64,000 nt of DNA from CAVVEQ01 sp963828855 (GTDB lineage Bacteria > Chloroflexota > Anaerolineae > Anaerolineales > Anaerolineaceae). The DNA lies in contig CAWHGB010000005.1 in assembly GCA_963828855.1 (NCBI GenBank), positions 124,001 through 188,000 on the forward strand. The letters are read 5' to 3'. Below are positions 26,971 to 36,688 of this stretch, in pieces. Below the pieces are notes generated by a model, which searched no databases, was not told where the DNA came from, and was given only the letters and a program-made list of their open reading frames with translations. Made by a program: the position numbers and the translations under genes. How positions within the stretch are numbered: the first letter of the stretch is position 1; every line of letters begins with the position of its first letter.

Positions 26971-28513
26971 TTGAAAAAGGATCTGAAATTCCCGGTCATA
27001 TTTTCCCTCGTCCTGCTCGGCGGGTTCCTGCTGCGCCGGGTGTTCTTTGCTTCCAGCAGCTTTCCCCTCCACGATGGCGGCTTTTTCTACGTCATGGTCG
27101 GCGACCTGATCCGCAACGGGTTCCAGTTGCCCGTCACCAGCAGCTATAACGGCGCCTCCATTCCGTTCCTCTACCCGCCGCTGGGGCTCTACGCCGCGGG
27201 TTGGATCGAAACCGCGTTCCACGCCGACCGGCTGCAGCTCTTCCGTTGGATGCCTTTGCTGCTTTCCACTGCAGCCATCCCCGCGTTTTATTTCCTGGCG
27301 AAGGAAATATTAAAAGGATAAGTGGATAAGCCTGGCCGCTATGGCCATCTTCTCCGTTCTGCCGATGAGCTACACCTGGGTGATCATGGGCGGCGGGGTC
27401 ACGCGCGCCCTCGGCCAGGTGCTCTGCATCCTGGCACTTGCCTTCGTTTTCCGCTTTCTGCGCACCTCCTGGTTTCTTGATGGCGCTGCCGCGGCCTGTT
27501 CTGCGGCCTGACCGTGCTTTCGCACCCCGAATGGGCATGGTTCCTGTTCTACTCGGTCGCGCTTGTTTGCCTGGCGGCCGTGATCCGCAGACCGGGCAGG
27601 GGGGCGATCCTCTCCCTCATCATCCTGCTGGGCGCGCTGCTGGTCGTTTTCCCCTGGCTCATCGGCGTCACCCGGATTCACGGTCGGTTCGATCAGCCTG
27701 CCGCTGCTGGATTCCGGTTTCAACCGCGGGACAGATATCGCCAAGCTGATCACCCTGGAATTTACAAACGAACCCTTTTTCCCATTCATGACCCTGTTCG
27801 GGATAATCGGCGCGGTGGTCTCTCCGGCGCAGGCAGTACCTCCTGCCCGTTTGGCTGCTGATGGTCTTCTGCCTGCAGGGGCGGGCTGCCGATCAGAAGG
27901 CGGTCATCCCGCTGGCCCTGCTGGCTGGCTGCCTGGCTGCTGTGAACGAATTCCTGCGTGAAAAGTGGCCGGCCTGGGGGTGGCGGTGGGTGGCCTTTGT
28001 TGCCGGGGCGCTCCTCTACGGAATTCTGTTCCTGAATTCCTTTCTCTACACCAACCAGGTGATCAAGCCGCTTCCGGCAGGATTTCATGAAGGGGTTGAA
28101 TGGATCAAAAACGGAACCCCCGCGGCTTCCTCTTTCATGGTGATCACGGGCCAAACCTGGGAGACGGATAAATACTCGGAATGGATCACCACCCTCACCG
28201 GTAGGCGGAGTGCCAACGTTGTGCAGGGGTACGAGTGGCTGCCGGGCTTCTCCGAGCGCATCCTGCGGTATGACCAGGCCAACGCTGCCTATGCGGAGGG
28301 ATTAACCAGTTTCCTGCAGTGGATCCAGGCGAACGATCTGGGTGGGCGGATTACCTGGTGCTCCCCCGGTGGAAGGACTTCGGAGCCGGGAATTATTCCA
28401 TCAAACCCGGGCTGCACTGGGAGGATTGGTCCACCGTGCCAGGCGCGGAGGTGGTCTTCGAAAATGACACTTTGATGATCGTGGACCTGGCCAAAATCCA
28501 AATAATAGATTGA
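26971..28513 (+). CDS. Polytopic membrane protein, GT-C glycosyltransferase-like (frameshifted)
   Basis: Large integral membrane protein, ~510 residues when repaired, with about ten hydrophobic segments. Pieces: FPVIFSLVLLGGFLLRRVFF, LHDGGFFYVMVGDLIRNG with an Asp in the first loop as in GT-C enzymes, PLGLYAAGWIETAF, then MSYTWVIMGGGVTRALGQVL, LTVLSHPEWAWFLFYSVAL, FFPFMTLFGIIGAV, and a soluble tail AGFHEGVEWIKNGTPAASSF to AKIQIID. At least six breaks (about 27320, 27490, 27680, 27820, 28345 and others). The start seems to be TTG 26971 behind GAGGGG. Donor and acceptor are unknown. Confidence 0.65.
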
Positions 28514-28521
28514 GGATTCCC

Positions 28522-28978
28522 ATGAAAACAACCATCCTTTTTGGTGTGCTGGCTGCCCTGGCCACCGGGGCTGCCATCGGCGCCCAATCCACCATCAGCT
28601 CGCGCATCGGCGCGGTTATCGGCCGTTCCGCACAGGCATGCTGGTCAACTTCGCGGGAGGCATCCTGGCCGGGTTGCTTCTTTTGGGATTCACCGCTTCC
28701 AGGGGCGCAGCGTTTGGGGAATACCCTCCTCTGTTCTGGGGTTGCTCCTGATTGGCAGCGCGCTGGGGATCGTCATCATCACCGGGGTTATCCTTTTCGC
28801 TGCAGCTCACGGAGTGGCAGCCGGGCTGGCAACCATCATCCTGGGTCAGATGACCGCATCATTAATAATCGATGCGAAAGGCTGGGGGGCGACCGCCGCC
28901 ATCCCGGTTACCCTGCCGCGGGTGCTGGGGCTGGTTGCAATAGCCTTTGGGGTTTTCCTGATGCTTCCGAGAAAATAG
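28522..28978 (+). CDS. YdcZ/DUF606-type DMT transporter (frameshifted)
   Basis: Small membrane protein of the drug/metabolite-transporter superfamily, ~150 residues, five hydrophobic segments: TILFGVLAALATGAAIGAQS (with the family's small-residue N-terminus), MLVNFAGGILAGLLLLGF, GSALGIVIITGVILFAAAHG, GLATIILGQMTASLIIDAKG, and VLGLVAIAFGVFLMLPRK. Breaks near 28625 and 28735. ATG 28522 lies 8 nt after the preceding stop and behind GAGGA, so it is cotranscribed with the GT-C-like gene. Substrate unknown. Confidence 0.75.
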
Positions 28979-29009
28979 ATCCCGATGTTCCTTTACAAGA
29001 TTCCGGTCG

Positions 29010-29594
29010 CTAACAATTAATCTCGAAATAGATCTGTAGAAAGAGGTGGGGAGTTTCTCCCCACCTCTTTTGTACCTGGATCAGCGAACCAACACTCACC
29101 CCGGCGAGTTCAACTTCAATCGGCTCTCTGCCATAAATTTGCGCATAGGCGGCATTGAACCCTCCGGCATCCACGGAGTTGATCCCCTGGCGGGCGAGTT
29201 CACCGGATAGTTCATCGGTGATATTTAGGCTCGTCCTGGACAGGGCATACAACAATTCCGGGTTATCGTCCGCCGCGATGCGGTTGATATCGATCTTTCC
29301 ACAGCCCGTGCACCGGTGGATGAGCATCAGCTCGCCCTGGTCCTCCTGCGGGGTACCGTTTGTTGATCTTTTTGAAGGTCAGACCGATTGCTTCCATCCT
29401 GCTCCGGCAATCGCAGAGCCGGATCGCCGGCCTTTGTCTGGTCCACGTGGAGCGAGACCAGGCAGAGACGGGCAATGGTTGCGGTGATTCACTCCACAGG
29501 CTTCCCGCGTGGCGCTGACCCAGCTTCTTGCAGGATCTGCAATTGAACCCGTCATTATTCTCGATGGATCTCCGCTCTCGCGGGATGCTTTCAT
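29010..29594 (-). CDS. RNHCP-domain zinc-ribbon protein (frameshifted)
   Basis: Small Cys-rich protein of the RNHCP family, named for its core motif. Pieces in order: NNDGFNCRSCKKLGQ (first Cys pair), NHRNHCP, then CLVSLHVDQTKAGDPAL, RMEAIGLTFKKINKRY, and MLIHRCTGCGKIDINRIAADDNPELL. The two CxxC pairs fit a zinc ribbon. At least three breaks in the N-terminal 90 codons. The open frame at the 3' side runs through the strong hairpin at 29041-29069 (VQKRWGETPHLF), so the true stop is probably near 29080-29100 in another frame. Function of the family is unknown. Confidence 0.7.
29040..29071 (+). terminator. Strong hairpin between convergent genes
   Basis: 13-bp stem AAGAGGTGGGGAG (29041-29053) with CTCCCCACCTCTT (29057-29069) and a TTT loop; four T on the plus strand. 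It ends the YdcZ unit and would also act on the minus strand. Confidence 0.85.
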
Positions 29595-30204
29595 CTTTTT
29601 TCTTTGTCCTTATTTTTTCAAAAAGCGGTTCGTCAAAATTATCATCAGGGAATGATCCTTGGATCTTATACTGTTCTTCATTTCTGCCTCACAATACAAA
29701 AAGCCGGCGCGGGAAATTCCCGTGGCCGGCTGGAATCTTGCTTTTTTACGCTTTGAATTGTTTACACGCGGGGAGATACCCGGTGCGGATCAAGCGGGGA
29801 TGGGTCTCTGCCATTCCTTAAAAACAAACCACGGGCATGAGCGCACCCGTGGCGAAAGGATTCAAGCAGTGTGTTAAATCAAACCTGAACCTGCAGGGCT
29901 GCCCATGCGGTTAAATTTTGAACTTGAACCTGCACCGAATTCTTGATAAACAGAAGACAATCCTTTCACTAATTAGAACGCGCTGAATATATTCACGAAA
30001 AATCGTAAGCTGGTAGAGAATGATGACGGAACAGTCAGTGCACTTTGTTGAAATCATGAATTGGGGACAATCGATATAAACCATTCTGATTGCCTTTAAG
30101 TTATCAGCACGTGATAGATCTTGTAAAAGGTAAGGAGATTAATTGCTCTATCCTCTTTCGTCTCATTTCTCTATTTCAACTTTACACTCCTTGGTGATCA
30201 TCGG
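29595..30204. other. Intergenic stretch with two hairpins
   Basis: No gene that I can support. It holds a stem GCCGGCGCGGG / CCCGTGGCCGGC (29703-29730) followed 10 nt later by T6, and a 7-bp stem CCACGGG / CCCGTGG (29829-29853). The first may be a plus-strand terminator. The right half is AT-richer and featureless to my eye. Confidence 0.5.
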
Positions 30205-31455
30205 CTATTGACAGGCATCCTCGGGTAGCGGGATCGAGGTATGATCGTACGTGGCGCCTTGATCCATGACGCCATCCCCACCGGCTTTGATCCATACGGC
30301 AATACCATCTTGATAGATTGACCGTGTAATTTCCGGCTCCAGACCGCGAGCCAACAAGGACCCGTAGTAGGAATTGTGAACCACCCTGATATCGATGGTG
30401 GGGGTGAAAGTAAATGTCACACCACTCCCCGAGATGGTGAAAGGCTTGCGTGATATCACACATCACCTTCTACCAGTCCCGATCAATACTTCCATTGATC
30501 CGTGATATGCAGACCTTGACATTCCGCAGCAATTTTCGTTCAGCTTTCCAGTTTTCCCCCAAATATCATTCATATTGGTTCGATCTTACTCTCCACTTTC
30601 GTCTCCAGCCCAAGTAATTGGTTCTGCCTCTCAGCCCCAAGGATGTGTTTTTAGCTTTCTGGGCATATTTACAATCCAGTTCAGAGGCAGCAATTTCTTT
30701 TTGAAGCAACTTGATCGACATAATTGTTCAAGATTGGATTTAATTTGCTCCCCAATTTGACGGTGTTCATTCAGTTTCACCGAATAATTGGCGCTGCCGT
30801 TCTGCCTGGAAAAGCTCTTCCAAACTTATGCGCAAGACGTGCGTGGATGCCATCCGCCTGGACTTGTAAGGGTTGCTCGCCCACGCGTCATCCCCACCGC
30901 TGACCCAATCCCTGCACCGCTGAAACCCATCAGCTTGACCTTGATTTCGCGGCTTTTTGGGTCCACTAGCTGCCAGATGGTAATCCTGCCCGGTGCCTTC
31001 ATAACCGAAGACGATCTGATTTTCGATGGGGATCTCCTCCCCGGGGTTACGTCAGCGTCAAAATTTCATTGAAAAAAAATCCGGAGGGTTCGAGCTGCAC
31101 TGCGAACACAGGTCCACTATCCAGGGGTGCGCCTTCCATGCTCCTTACCGCTGTCATGGAAATGGGGGTTTCAACCTCCAAGCGCACCGGGTGGAATTTC
31201 AAGGGTATAAACAGAACCATCCGTTGCGTTCAAGGTCAACGTTCCGCCCTTGGGGGTTATCGTTTCGCTGGTTGTATCATTCTCGTCCAGGGTAACATTT
31301 ACGGTTCCCGGTGCTAAAATCCACGGCGGAAATCACATTAGGATTGGCTCCCTGGTAGCACCTTCGGACTGGATCCTTTTGGGGCAAATAGTCCGCAGGC
31401 TATGGTAACCGAAGGCAGAACCATTAACAACGGGTAAAAATCGGGTTGTTTTCAT
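30205..31455 (-). CDS. Secreted lipoprotein with beta-sandwich repeat text (frameshifted)
   Basis: Predicted lipoprotein of ~415 residues. Signal MKTTRFLPVV then MVLPSVTIACG (lipobox ending in Cys). Body: NVTLDENDTTSETITPKGGT, LTLNATDGSVYTLEIPPGAL, TPISMTAVRSMEGAPLDSGP, FAVQLEPSGFFFNEILTLTP and GFSGAGIGSAVG, a pattern I associate with extracellular ZU5-like beta domains in Chloroflexota. Then a charged coiled-coil-like part (LEELFQAERQRQ, GAERQNQLLGLETKVESK) and a C-terminal FTISGSGVTFTFTPTIDIRV domain ending IPLPEDACQ. All three frames are used with seven or more breaks. ATG 31455 follows AGGAG; another lipoprotein ends 28 nt upstream. Confidence 0.65.
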
Positions 31456-31482
31456 AATATCTCCTGTATCAATTTCTAAAAA

Positions 31483-32151
31483 TTAAGGCAACGCTTTGAG
31501 CAGATATGGCGCAACCAGGAGCATGCCTTCCACGTTTTCGCTATCTCCGATGGCAACCATCACGGCCTTATCGCCTTTGCGCACCCACAACTGGCGGGCA
31601 TCTGCGCCGTAATTCAAAAAGGCCGAATCGCCGATCGTTGTGACCGGTTCGGCATTTACCGCGGACAGCAAGGGCGTCATTGAACTGTTTTTCACTCGCG
31701 AAGGTCACATAGGAAAAATATGCTGCGCAGATCATCTTTTCCAAAATCATAGGCGCATCCATTACCGAGCGATGGGTCGTCAAAGGGTGTTGGGTCACCC
31801 ACCATCGGCCGCGCCACAACCATCTCCCAGGCTTCCGTCGGGATCGCTTCGCAGATATCGATCTTTCCGTCGCCGTTGAGATCCTTGGCAGGGAACATAC
31901 TGCTCAGCGGCGGGAGGGAGGCAAGCAAATCGGCAGGGTCAATATTGGTGTGTCTTCCTGGGTGAATGAACCTCATCTACGACCGATTCTGTTGGAGCGG
32001 TCTCCTTGAGCGATGGCTCGGAGTTGGTAGGTTCGGGTTTTGGGACAATATCAGTAATCGAGGTTTTATTACTGGACGTGAGACTGCAAGCCAGCGTAGT
32101 CATGAGAAGCGTAAAAACAGCCACTAATAAATAGAGACGGTTGAATTTCAT
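31483..32151 (-). CDS. Secreted lipoprotein with an EF-hand-like loop (frameshifted)
   Basis: ~220 residues. Lipoprotein signal MKFNRLYLLVAVFTLLMT, then TLACS (lipobox). A Ser/Thr/Pro linker is followed by a calcium-loop-like DLNGDGKIDICEAIP (Asp at positions 1, 3, 5 as in dockerin or EF-hand loops) and a C-terminal part RQLWVRKGDKAVMVAIGDSE ending PYLLKALP. Breaks near 31960 and 31690. ATG 32151 sits behind GGAGG. It is the first gene of a two-lipoprotein operon with 30205-31455. No enzyme family recognised. Confidence 0.7.
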
Positions 32152-32338
32152 TTCATCCTCCATTTCTTCAACAATCACGAAAAATTATATAGTCCTTATT
32201 CGACCATATTTATCATAATTAATTAATTATAATGGGGAGATTATTTAAATCAAGGGTTGAATTTGCTTAATTGGGTAAAAACAATCTGCCAACCAGGTAT
32301 ATCCCTTATAATCATCAAACCCTTTCAAATCCATCGCA

Positions 32339-33170
32339 TTGAGGTTTCCCTTGCCCAGCCTTCGCAGCCGTCTCTTCCAGCGCGTCATGCGCCTCTTCCT
32401 GCCCCGCCTTTCCAACGGGCGTCCCGGTGCAGGAATCCCGCGAAAGGCTGGGCCGATCGTTTACTGGACCTGGTTCCTGACCAATTGGGTGGATGCGCGG
32501 CAGATGGTCGCCAAAGGCGTCACCTGCGAGTTCATCACCCCTAAAAATGTGGTTCCAGGCCATGCGCTGCTTTACCTGCACGGCGGTGGATACACCATCT
32601 GCTTCCCGGCCACACACCGCAACCTGGCCGGGCGGATCGCCAAAGCATCCCAAGCTTATACCCTGGTTCCTGATTACCGCCTGGCACCCGAGCATCCCTT
32701 CCCGGCCGCGCTGGAGGATACGCTTGCCTGCTGGGATTGGCTGCTCGCCCAGGGGTATCCGGAGACGAATATCAGCCTGTTGGCGGGGATTCCGCCGGTG
32801 GCGGGCTTGCCCTGGCGCTGATCTTCAAGCTGAGAGAAGCCGGCAGACCGCTGCCATCCTCCATTGTTCTGCTTTCCCCCTGGGTGAATCTCTACGATTC
32901 GCGGGTGATTACGCCCGGTTGTATCTTCCCGAGGGCGACCTGCGCGATCCGCTTGTTTCGCCTCTGTTCGGTGACCTTCGCGGACTGCCTCCCATCCTCA
33001 TCCATGTGGGCGGGGATGATTTCCTCCTCCAGGACTCACTCGCACTGGAAGCAAAGCTGAGCGCTGAGGGCAACCAGGTGGAGTTTAAAAAATGGGAGGG
33101 GCTCTGGCATGTTTTCCAGGCGTTTGCCCCTTTCTTCCCCGAAGCAGGTCAGTCCATTAACTCCATATAG
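32339..33170 (+). CDS. HSL-family alpha/beta hydrolase (frameshifted)
   Basis: Esterase/lipase of the hormone-sensitive-lipase family, ~280 residues. Oxyanion motif YLHGGGYTIC, VPDYRLAPEHPFPAALED, the nucleophile GDSAGGGLALAL, then the acid in VGGDDFLLQDS and the His in LWHVFQAF. Breaks near 32795 (before GDSAGGG), 32915 and perhaps close to the stop. The start is probably TTG 32339 or TTG 32351; neither has a good ribosome site. It acts on short acyl esters or lactones in most relatives; substrate unknown. Confidence 0.82.
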
Positions 33171-33305
33171 CGGATTTCATTCGCGCTCATTTTTCCTCAT
33201 AAAACGCTTAAAATCCGTATATTGCGCAATCCACTCAATCGGGTCATAATCAGGTCAAACCGTGTCCGGGAGGGACCTCTCTTCCCCGCTCCAAGGAGGT
33301 ATTTG

Positions 33306-33936
33306 ATGAAAAAATTTGTATTGCTCATTCTGCTCGCGGCAATGCTGGCTGCCTGCGCGCCAAACGTCCCAGCCCAGCCGACAGCGGATATCGCGCAGGT
33401 GAAAACCGCCAGCGGTCGACAACGTACCAGGCATCTCAACCGACGCTGGAACCAGTGGTACCCACTGCTGTGCCCCCCACAGCTACCACCATGCCCCCAG
33501 CCAACCAGGATCCCACCCTGGTGCCCACGCCCACCCTGCCATTGCCCACATTGGTCCCCACCCGGGTACCAACTTCCTCCAGTGGCGGCAAGGTGCTGGA
33601 AGGGGATCATGCCTACCTGGCGGATCAATCCCCGCGGGATTTCGCCATCATCAAGCCGGGAACCGGCATGCCGGTCTATTACACCTTCCAGAACATTGGC
33701 ACCACCACCTGGACCAAGAATTACACATTCCGCTATTACGAAGGTTACCAGGCCTGGGGCGAGACTTCGGTGAAGCCTGCCCCACGAAGTTAAACCCGGT
33801 GAGACGGTTTTCATCGGCATGTGGGTTTTTCCGCCTGAGGATCCCGGAGGACTTGTATATCACCTACTGGGGTTTATTCAATGATGATGGCGAGCGATTC
33901 AATAAGGTGAATTATCCTTTCTATGTGGCGGAATGA
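33306..33936 (+). CDS. Lipoprotein with P/T-rich linker and NBR1-like Ig domain (frameshifted)
   Basis: Surface lipoprotein of ~205 residues. Signal MKKFVLLILLAAMLAACAP with lipobox LAAC; a linker rich in Pro, Thr and Val (PTAVPPTATTMPPANQ, PTLPLPTLVPTRVPT); and a C-terminal Ig-like domain of the NBR1 type: IIKPGTGMPVYYTFQNIGTT with TWTKNYTFRYYEG, EVKPGETVFIGMWVFPPEDP and LYITYWGLFNDDGERF. The TTTWTxNY core is the family hallmark. Three breaks (about 33415, 33775, 33840). ATG 33306 follows AAGGAGG. A terminator follows. Confidence 0.82.
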
Positions 33937-33973
33937 GAACCGCTGAAGGGTTTGAGAATCATCAATTTAAGCA

Positions 33974-34007
33974 GCGCCCGGGTGGATTCGCCCGGGTGCG
34001 CCTTTTT
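33974..34007 (+). terminator. Rho-independent terminator
   Basis: GCGCCCGGGTG (33974-33984) pairs with CGCCCGGGTGC (33989-33999), 11 bp with two G-U wobbles, GATT loop, then T5. Confidence 0.85.
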
Positions 34008-34029
34008 ATTCAACCATATAGGAGGAATC

Positions 34030-34896
34030 GTGAGCAACCCAGAGAAGATCAAACGCGCTTTCTGCCAGCCGCCCCACCCTGGAAGGCGCCGGGGTGCGGT
34101 TGAAGCGCGCTTTCGGTTTTGGCGACCCGCATCTCTTCGATCCTTTCCTGCTGCTGGATGATTTCCGCGGGGATGACCCGCTCGATTATCAAAAGGGGTT
34201 TCCCTGGCATCCCCATCGCGGTATCGAAACGATCACATACGTTCTGGCAGGAGAGGTGGAGCATGGCGACAGCATGGGCAACTCCGGGGTTATCGGCTCC
34301 GGCGACGTGCAATGGATGACCGCCGGCAGTGGCATCATCCACCAGGAAATGCCGCAGGGAGATAGCCTGGGCAGAATGTACGGCTTCCAGCTCTGGGCGA
34401 ACCTGCCGGCTTCCCAGAAGATGATGGAGCCCCGCTACCGGGAGGTTAAATCCGCCGATATACCGGAAGTAACCATTGAGGATGGCATCCGGATTCGGGT
34501 CATCAGCGGCGAGGCGGGCGGCGTGCGCGGACCGGTGCGCGATATCGTCATCGATCCCGCCTACCTGGATATTTCCATCCCTGCCGGGGTTGAGCATACC
34601 TTCCCGGTGCAGGCCGGGCACACCGCGTTTGCCTATGTCTTCGAGGGGGGCGGCTTTATCCCCTCATCCCCTGGCTGAACCCTTGGAGAATGGCTCCCTG
34701 GTTCTCTTCGAGGATGGCGACGAAGTCCCAATTCCGGGCAGGGGATTCCGGCATGCACTTGCTGCTTATCTCCGGAAAACCCCTGCACGAACCCATTGCC
34801 TGGTACGGGCCGATCGTGATGAACACCGATGCCGAGTTGGAGTTAGCTTTCAAGGAATACCGGGAAGGGACTTTCATCAAAAAAACCGGGGTGTAA
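34030..34896 (+). CDS. Pirin family protein (frameshifted)
   Basis: Bicupin pirin-like protein, ~288 residues; some members are quercetin dioxygenases, others redox-sensitive cofactors. N-terminal cupin: LFDPFLLLDDFRG, GFPWHPHRGIETITYVLAGE (metal HxH), HGDSMGNSGVIGSGDVQWMT and GSGIIHQEMPQGD. The C-terminal part has VEHTFPVQAGHTAFAYVFEG and MHLLLISGKPLHEPIAWYGP. Breaks near 34075, 34670 and 34735. GTG 34030 is 6 nt behind AGGAGG. It stands alone between terminators. Confidence 0.9.
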
Positions 34897-34963
34897 AAGA
34901 GAATAATCATATACAATGATGATGCGGGTTGAGTTAACCCCCCGGACTTAAAGGAGAACGCGC

Positions 34964-35818
34964 GTGCGTCAACCCCTTCTCAAAGCGTGGAATTTCTATA
35001 TCAGCCGGCCTTTCCTGGTGATCGTCACCTGCTATGTATTTCTATTCCTCCTGGGGATCCTGGATTTCTCGACCGGGAATCAGCTCTCCTTTTCCTTTCT
35101 GTATTTACTGCCCGTCTGCCTGATCACCTGGGTGGGTGGCGGGGTGATGGGCGCGATCAGCGCGTTTATTTCGGTGGTCATCTGGCAGATGGCCAGTTAT
35201 ATGTCCGGCGAAGTCTACCCGACGGTCTGGATTCCCATCTGGAACTCAGTTTCACGACTGGTTTTTATCCTGGCGGGTGTAGTTCTGTTGGACCGCTTTC
35301 ATCAGAACCTGCAGATGGAGCGCAACTTTGCCCGCACGGATTTCCTCACGGGAACTGCCAACCGGCGTGCGTTTTTCGAGATCGCCGCCATCGAGGTCAA
35401 CCGCGCCTCCCGTTATGCCCATCCCATTTCCATAATTTACCTTGATCTGGATGGCCTGAAAACGGTGAATGATAGTTACGGTCACAAAGCAGGTGATGCG
35501 CTTCTGCGGTTGGTGGGACGCACCATCTCGCGCAGCCTGCGCACCTCGGACCTGGTGGCCAGGGTGGGTGGGGATGAGTTCTGCGTCCTCCTGCCGGAGA
35601 GCGGCGAGAAGGCTGCCAGCCGGGCTGCCCACCGTATCTTTGAACGCCTGAACGCCAAAATGGTGGATGAAAATTACCCCACCACCTTCTCCTTTGGGGT
35701 GGTCAGTTACGTGCACGGCTATCCAAAATTGGTGGATGAGATGATCCAGGAAGCCGATACGGTCATGTACGAAGTGAAAAAAACCGGCAAGAATAATATC
35801 CGGCTGGAGGTTCTTTGA
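34964..35818 (+). CDS. Membrane-anchored diguanylate cyclase (GGDEF)
   Basis: Makes cyclic di-GMP from GTP. 284 residues, intact. The N-terminal ~110 residues form about four membrane helices (FLVIVTCYVFLFLLGI, FSFLYLLPVCLITWV, SRLVFILAGVVLLD) and presumably sense a signal. The GGDEF domain begins ARTDFLTGTANRRAF; active site ARVGGDEFCVLLPESG; inhibitory I-site RTSD lies five residues before GGDEF, so product inhibition is expected. GTG 34964 is 8 nt behind AAGGAG. The next gene encodes an HD-GYP phosphodiesterase. Confidence 0.95.
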   Translation: MRQPLLKAWNFYISRPFLVIVTCYVFLFLLGILDFSTGNQLSFSFLYLLPVCLITWVGGGVMGAISAFISVVIWQMASYMSGEVYPTVWIPIWNSVSRLVFILAGVVLLDRFHQNLQMERNFARTDFLTGTANRRAFFEIAAIEVNRASRYAHPISIIYLDLDGLKTVNDSYGHKAGDALLRLVGRTISRSLRTSDLVARVGGDEFCVLLPESGEKAASRAAHRIFERLNAKMVDENYPTTFSFGVVSYVHGYPKLVDEMIQEADTVMYEVKKTGKNNIRLEVL

Positions 35819-35904
35819 TGATTGCAGGTTTCCAAAAAGGGAAACCCTTGCTCATAACAATGATCCGGGTGGAATGGATCTTCCACTCGAAGAAAGCGTG
35901 AGAT

Positions 35905-36567
35905 ATGCCCACTGAAGATATCACCACCCCCCATTCCCTGGCCTTCGGCGAGTTGATGCTGGCATTTGATGCCACCATTGAGAGTCTTTCCCGGGCGCTG
36001 GACCTGCGCGAGAATATCGCTCCGGGTCATTCCGCACGCGTGGCCGAAAACACCATCCGGCTGGCGCTGCGTATGGGGGTCCCCGAAGAGCGAATTGTCC
36101 ATCTCCGCCGGGGTTGCTGGCTGCACGATTTTGGCAAGATCGGTATCCCGGATACCATCCTTAAAAAGACCGGCAGCCTGACGAACGAAGAATGGGGTGA
36201 GATGCACGGACACCCCAAAATTGCTTACGAGTTCCTATGGCCGATCGTGTACCTTCGCCCTGCCATCGATATCCCCTATTGCCACCACGAGAAATGGGAT
36301 GGCACAGGCTACCCGCGCGGGCTTGCCGAGGATCAGATCCCCTTCGAGGCGCGGATCTTTGCAGTGATCGATACTTTTGAGATTCTCACCTCCGACCGCC
36401 CATACCGCCTGGCGTGGAATGAGGATAAGGCCATCGAATACATCATGAGCCAATCCGGGCTTTCCTTCGACCCGGCGGTGGTGGCTGCCTTCATGGTCAT
36501 GGTCGGCGATGATAAAAAGGTGCGCCGCAAGACTGGCTCGCTTGGCACACCACCCCCGCAGCCCTGA
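35905..36567 (+). CDS. HD-GYP-type c-di-GMP phosphodiesterase
   Basis: 220 residues, intact. Degrades cyclic di-GMP or is a close relative. Motifs: the metal-binding CWLHDFGKIGIPDTILKK, MHGHPKIAYEFL, YCHHEKWDGTGYPRGL (HHExxDGxGYP) and FAVIDTFEILTSDRPYR. No transmembrane or receiver part; the first ~25 residues are a short lead. It follows the cyclase by 86 nt on the same strand and ends in a terminator, so the opposing enzymes are likely in one transcript. Start ATG 35905 has only a weak ribosome site. Confidence 0.93.
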   Translation: MPTEDITTPHSLAFGELMLAFDATIESLSRALDLRENIAPGHSARVAENTIRLALRMGVPEERIVHLRRGCWLHDFGKIGIPDTILKKTGSLTNEEWGEMHGHPKIAYEFLWPIVYLRPAIDIPYCHHEKWDGTGYPRGLAEDQIPFEARIFAVIDTFEILTSDRPYRLAWNEDKAIEYIMSQSGLSFDPAVVAAFMVMVGDDKKVRRKTGSLGTPPPQP

Positions 36568-36573
36568 TTATCT

Positions 36574-36594
36574 TGCCCCGAGAGGGGCATTTTT
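36574..36594 (+). terminator. Rho-independent terminator
   Basis: TGCCCC (36574-36579) pairs with GGGGCA (36584-36589), then T5; closes the cyclase/phosphodiesterase unit. Confidence 0.8.
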
Positions 36595-36631
36595 CTTAAC
36601 TGAATCTAACAAAACTGTTAAGGTGCGCTTA

Positions 36632-36660
36632 TTGACTTGCATAGGGTAGGTGGCTAAAAT
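36632..36660 (+). promoter_or_regulatory. Sigma-70-like promoter of the TetR operon
   Basis: TTGACT (36632-36637), 17 nt, TAAAAT (36655-36660). It lies 29 nt before the tetR start codon. Confidence 0.7.
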
Positions 36661-36666
36661 CATACC

Positions 36667-36678
36667 AACCGGTCGGTT
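36667..36678. promoter_or_regulatory. Likely TetR operator
   Basis: Inverted repeat AACCG-GT-CGGTT directly after the -10 box, at the expected transcription start. AACCGNNCGGTT sites are typical of TetR-family autorepressors. Confidence 0.65.
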
Positions 36679-36688
36679 TTGAGAAAAA

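Noticed and set aside
29528..29821. 97-codon plus-strand open frame.
   Set aside because: Runs over the RNHCP 5' end and a terminator-like hairpin, no ribosome site, no family features.
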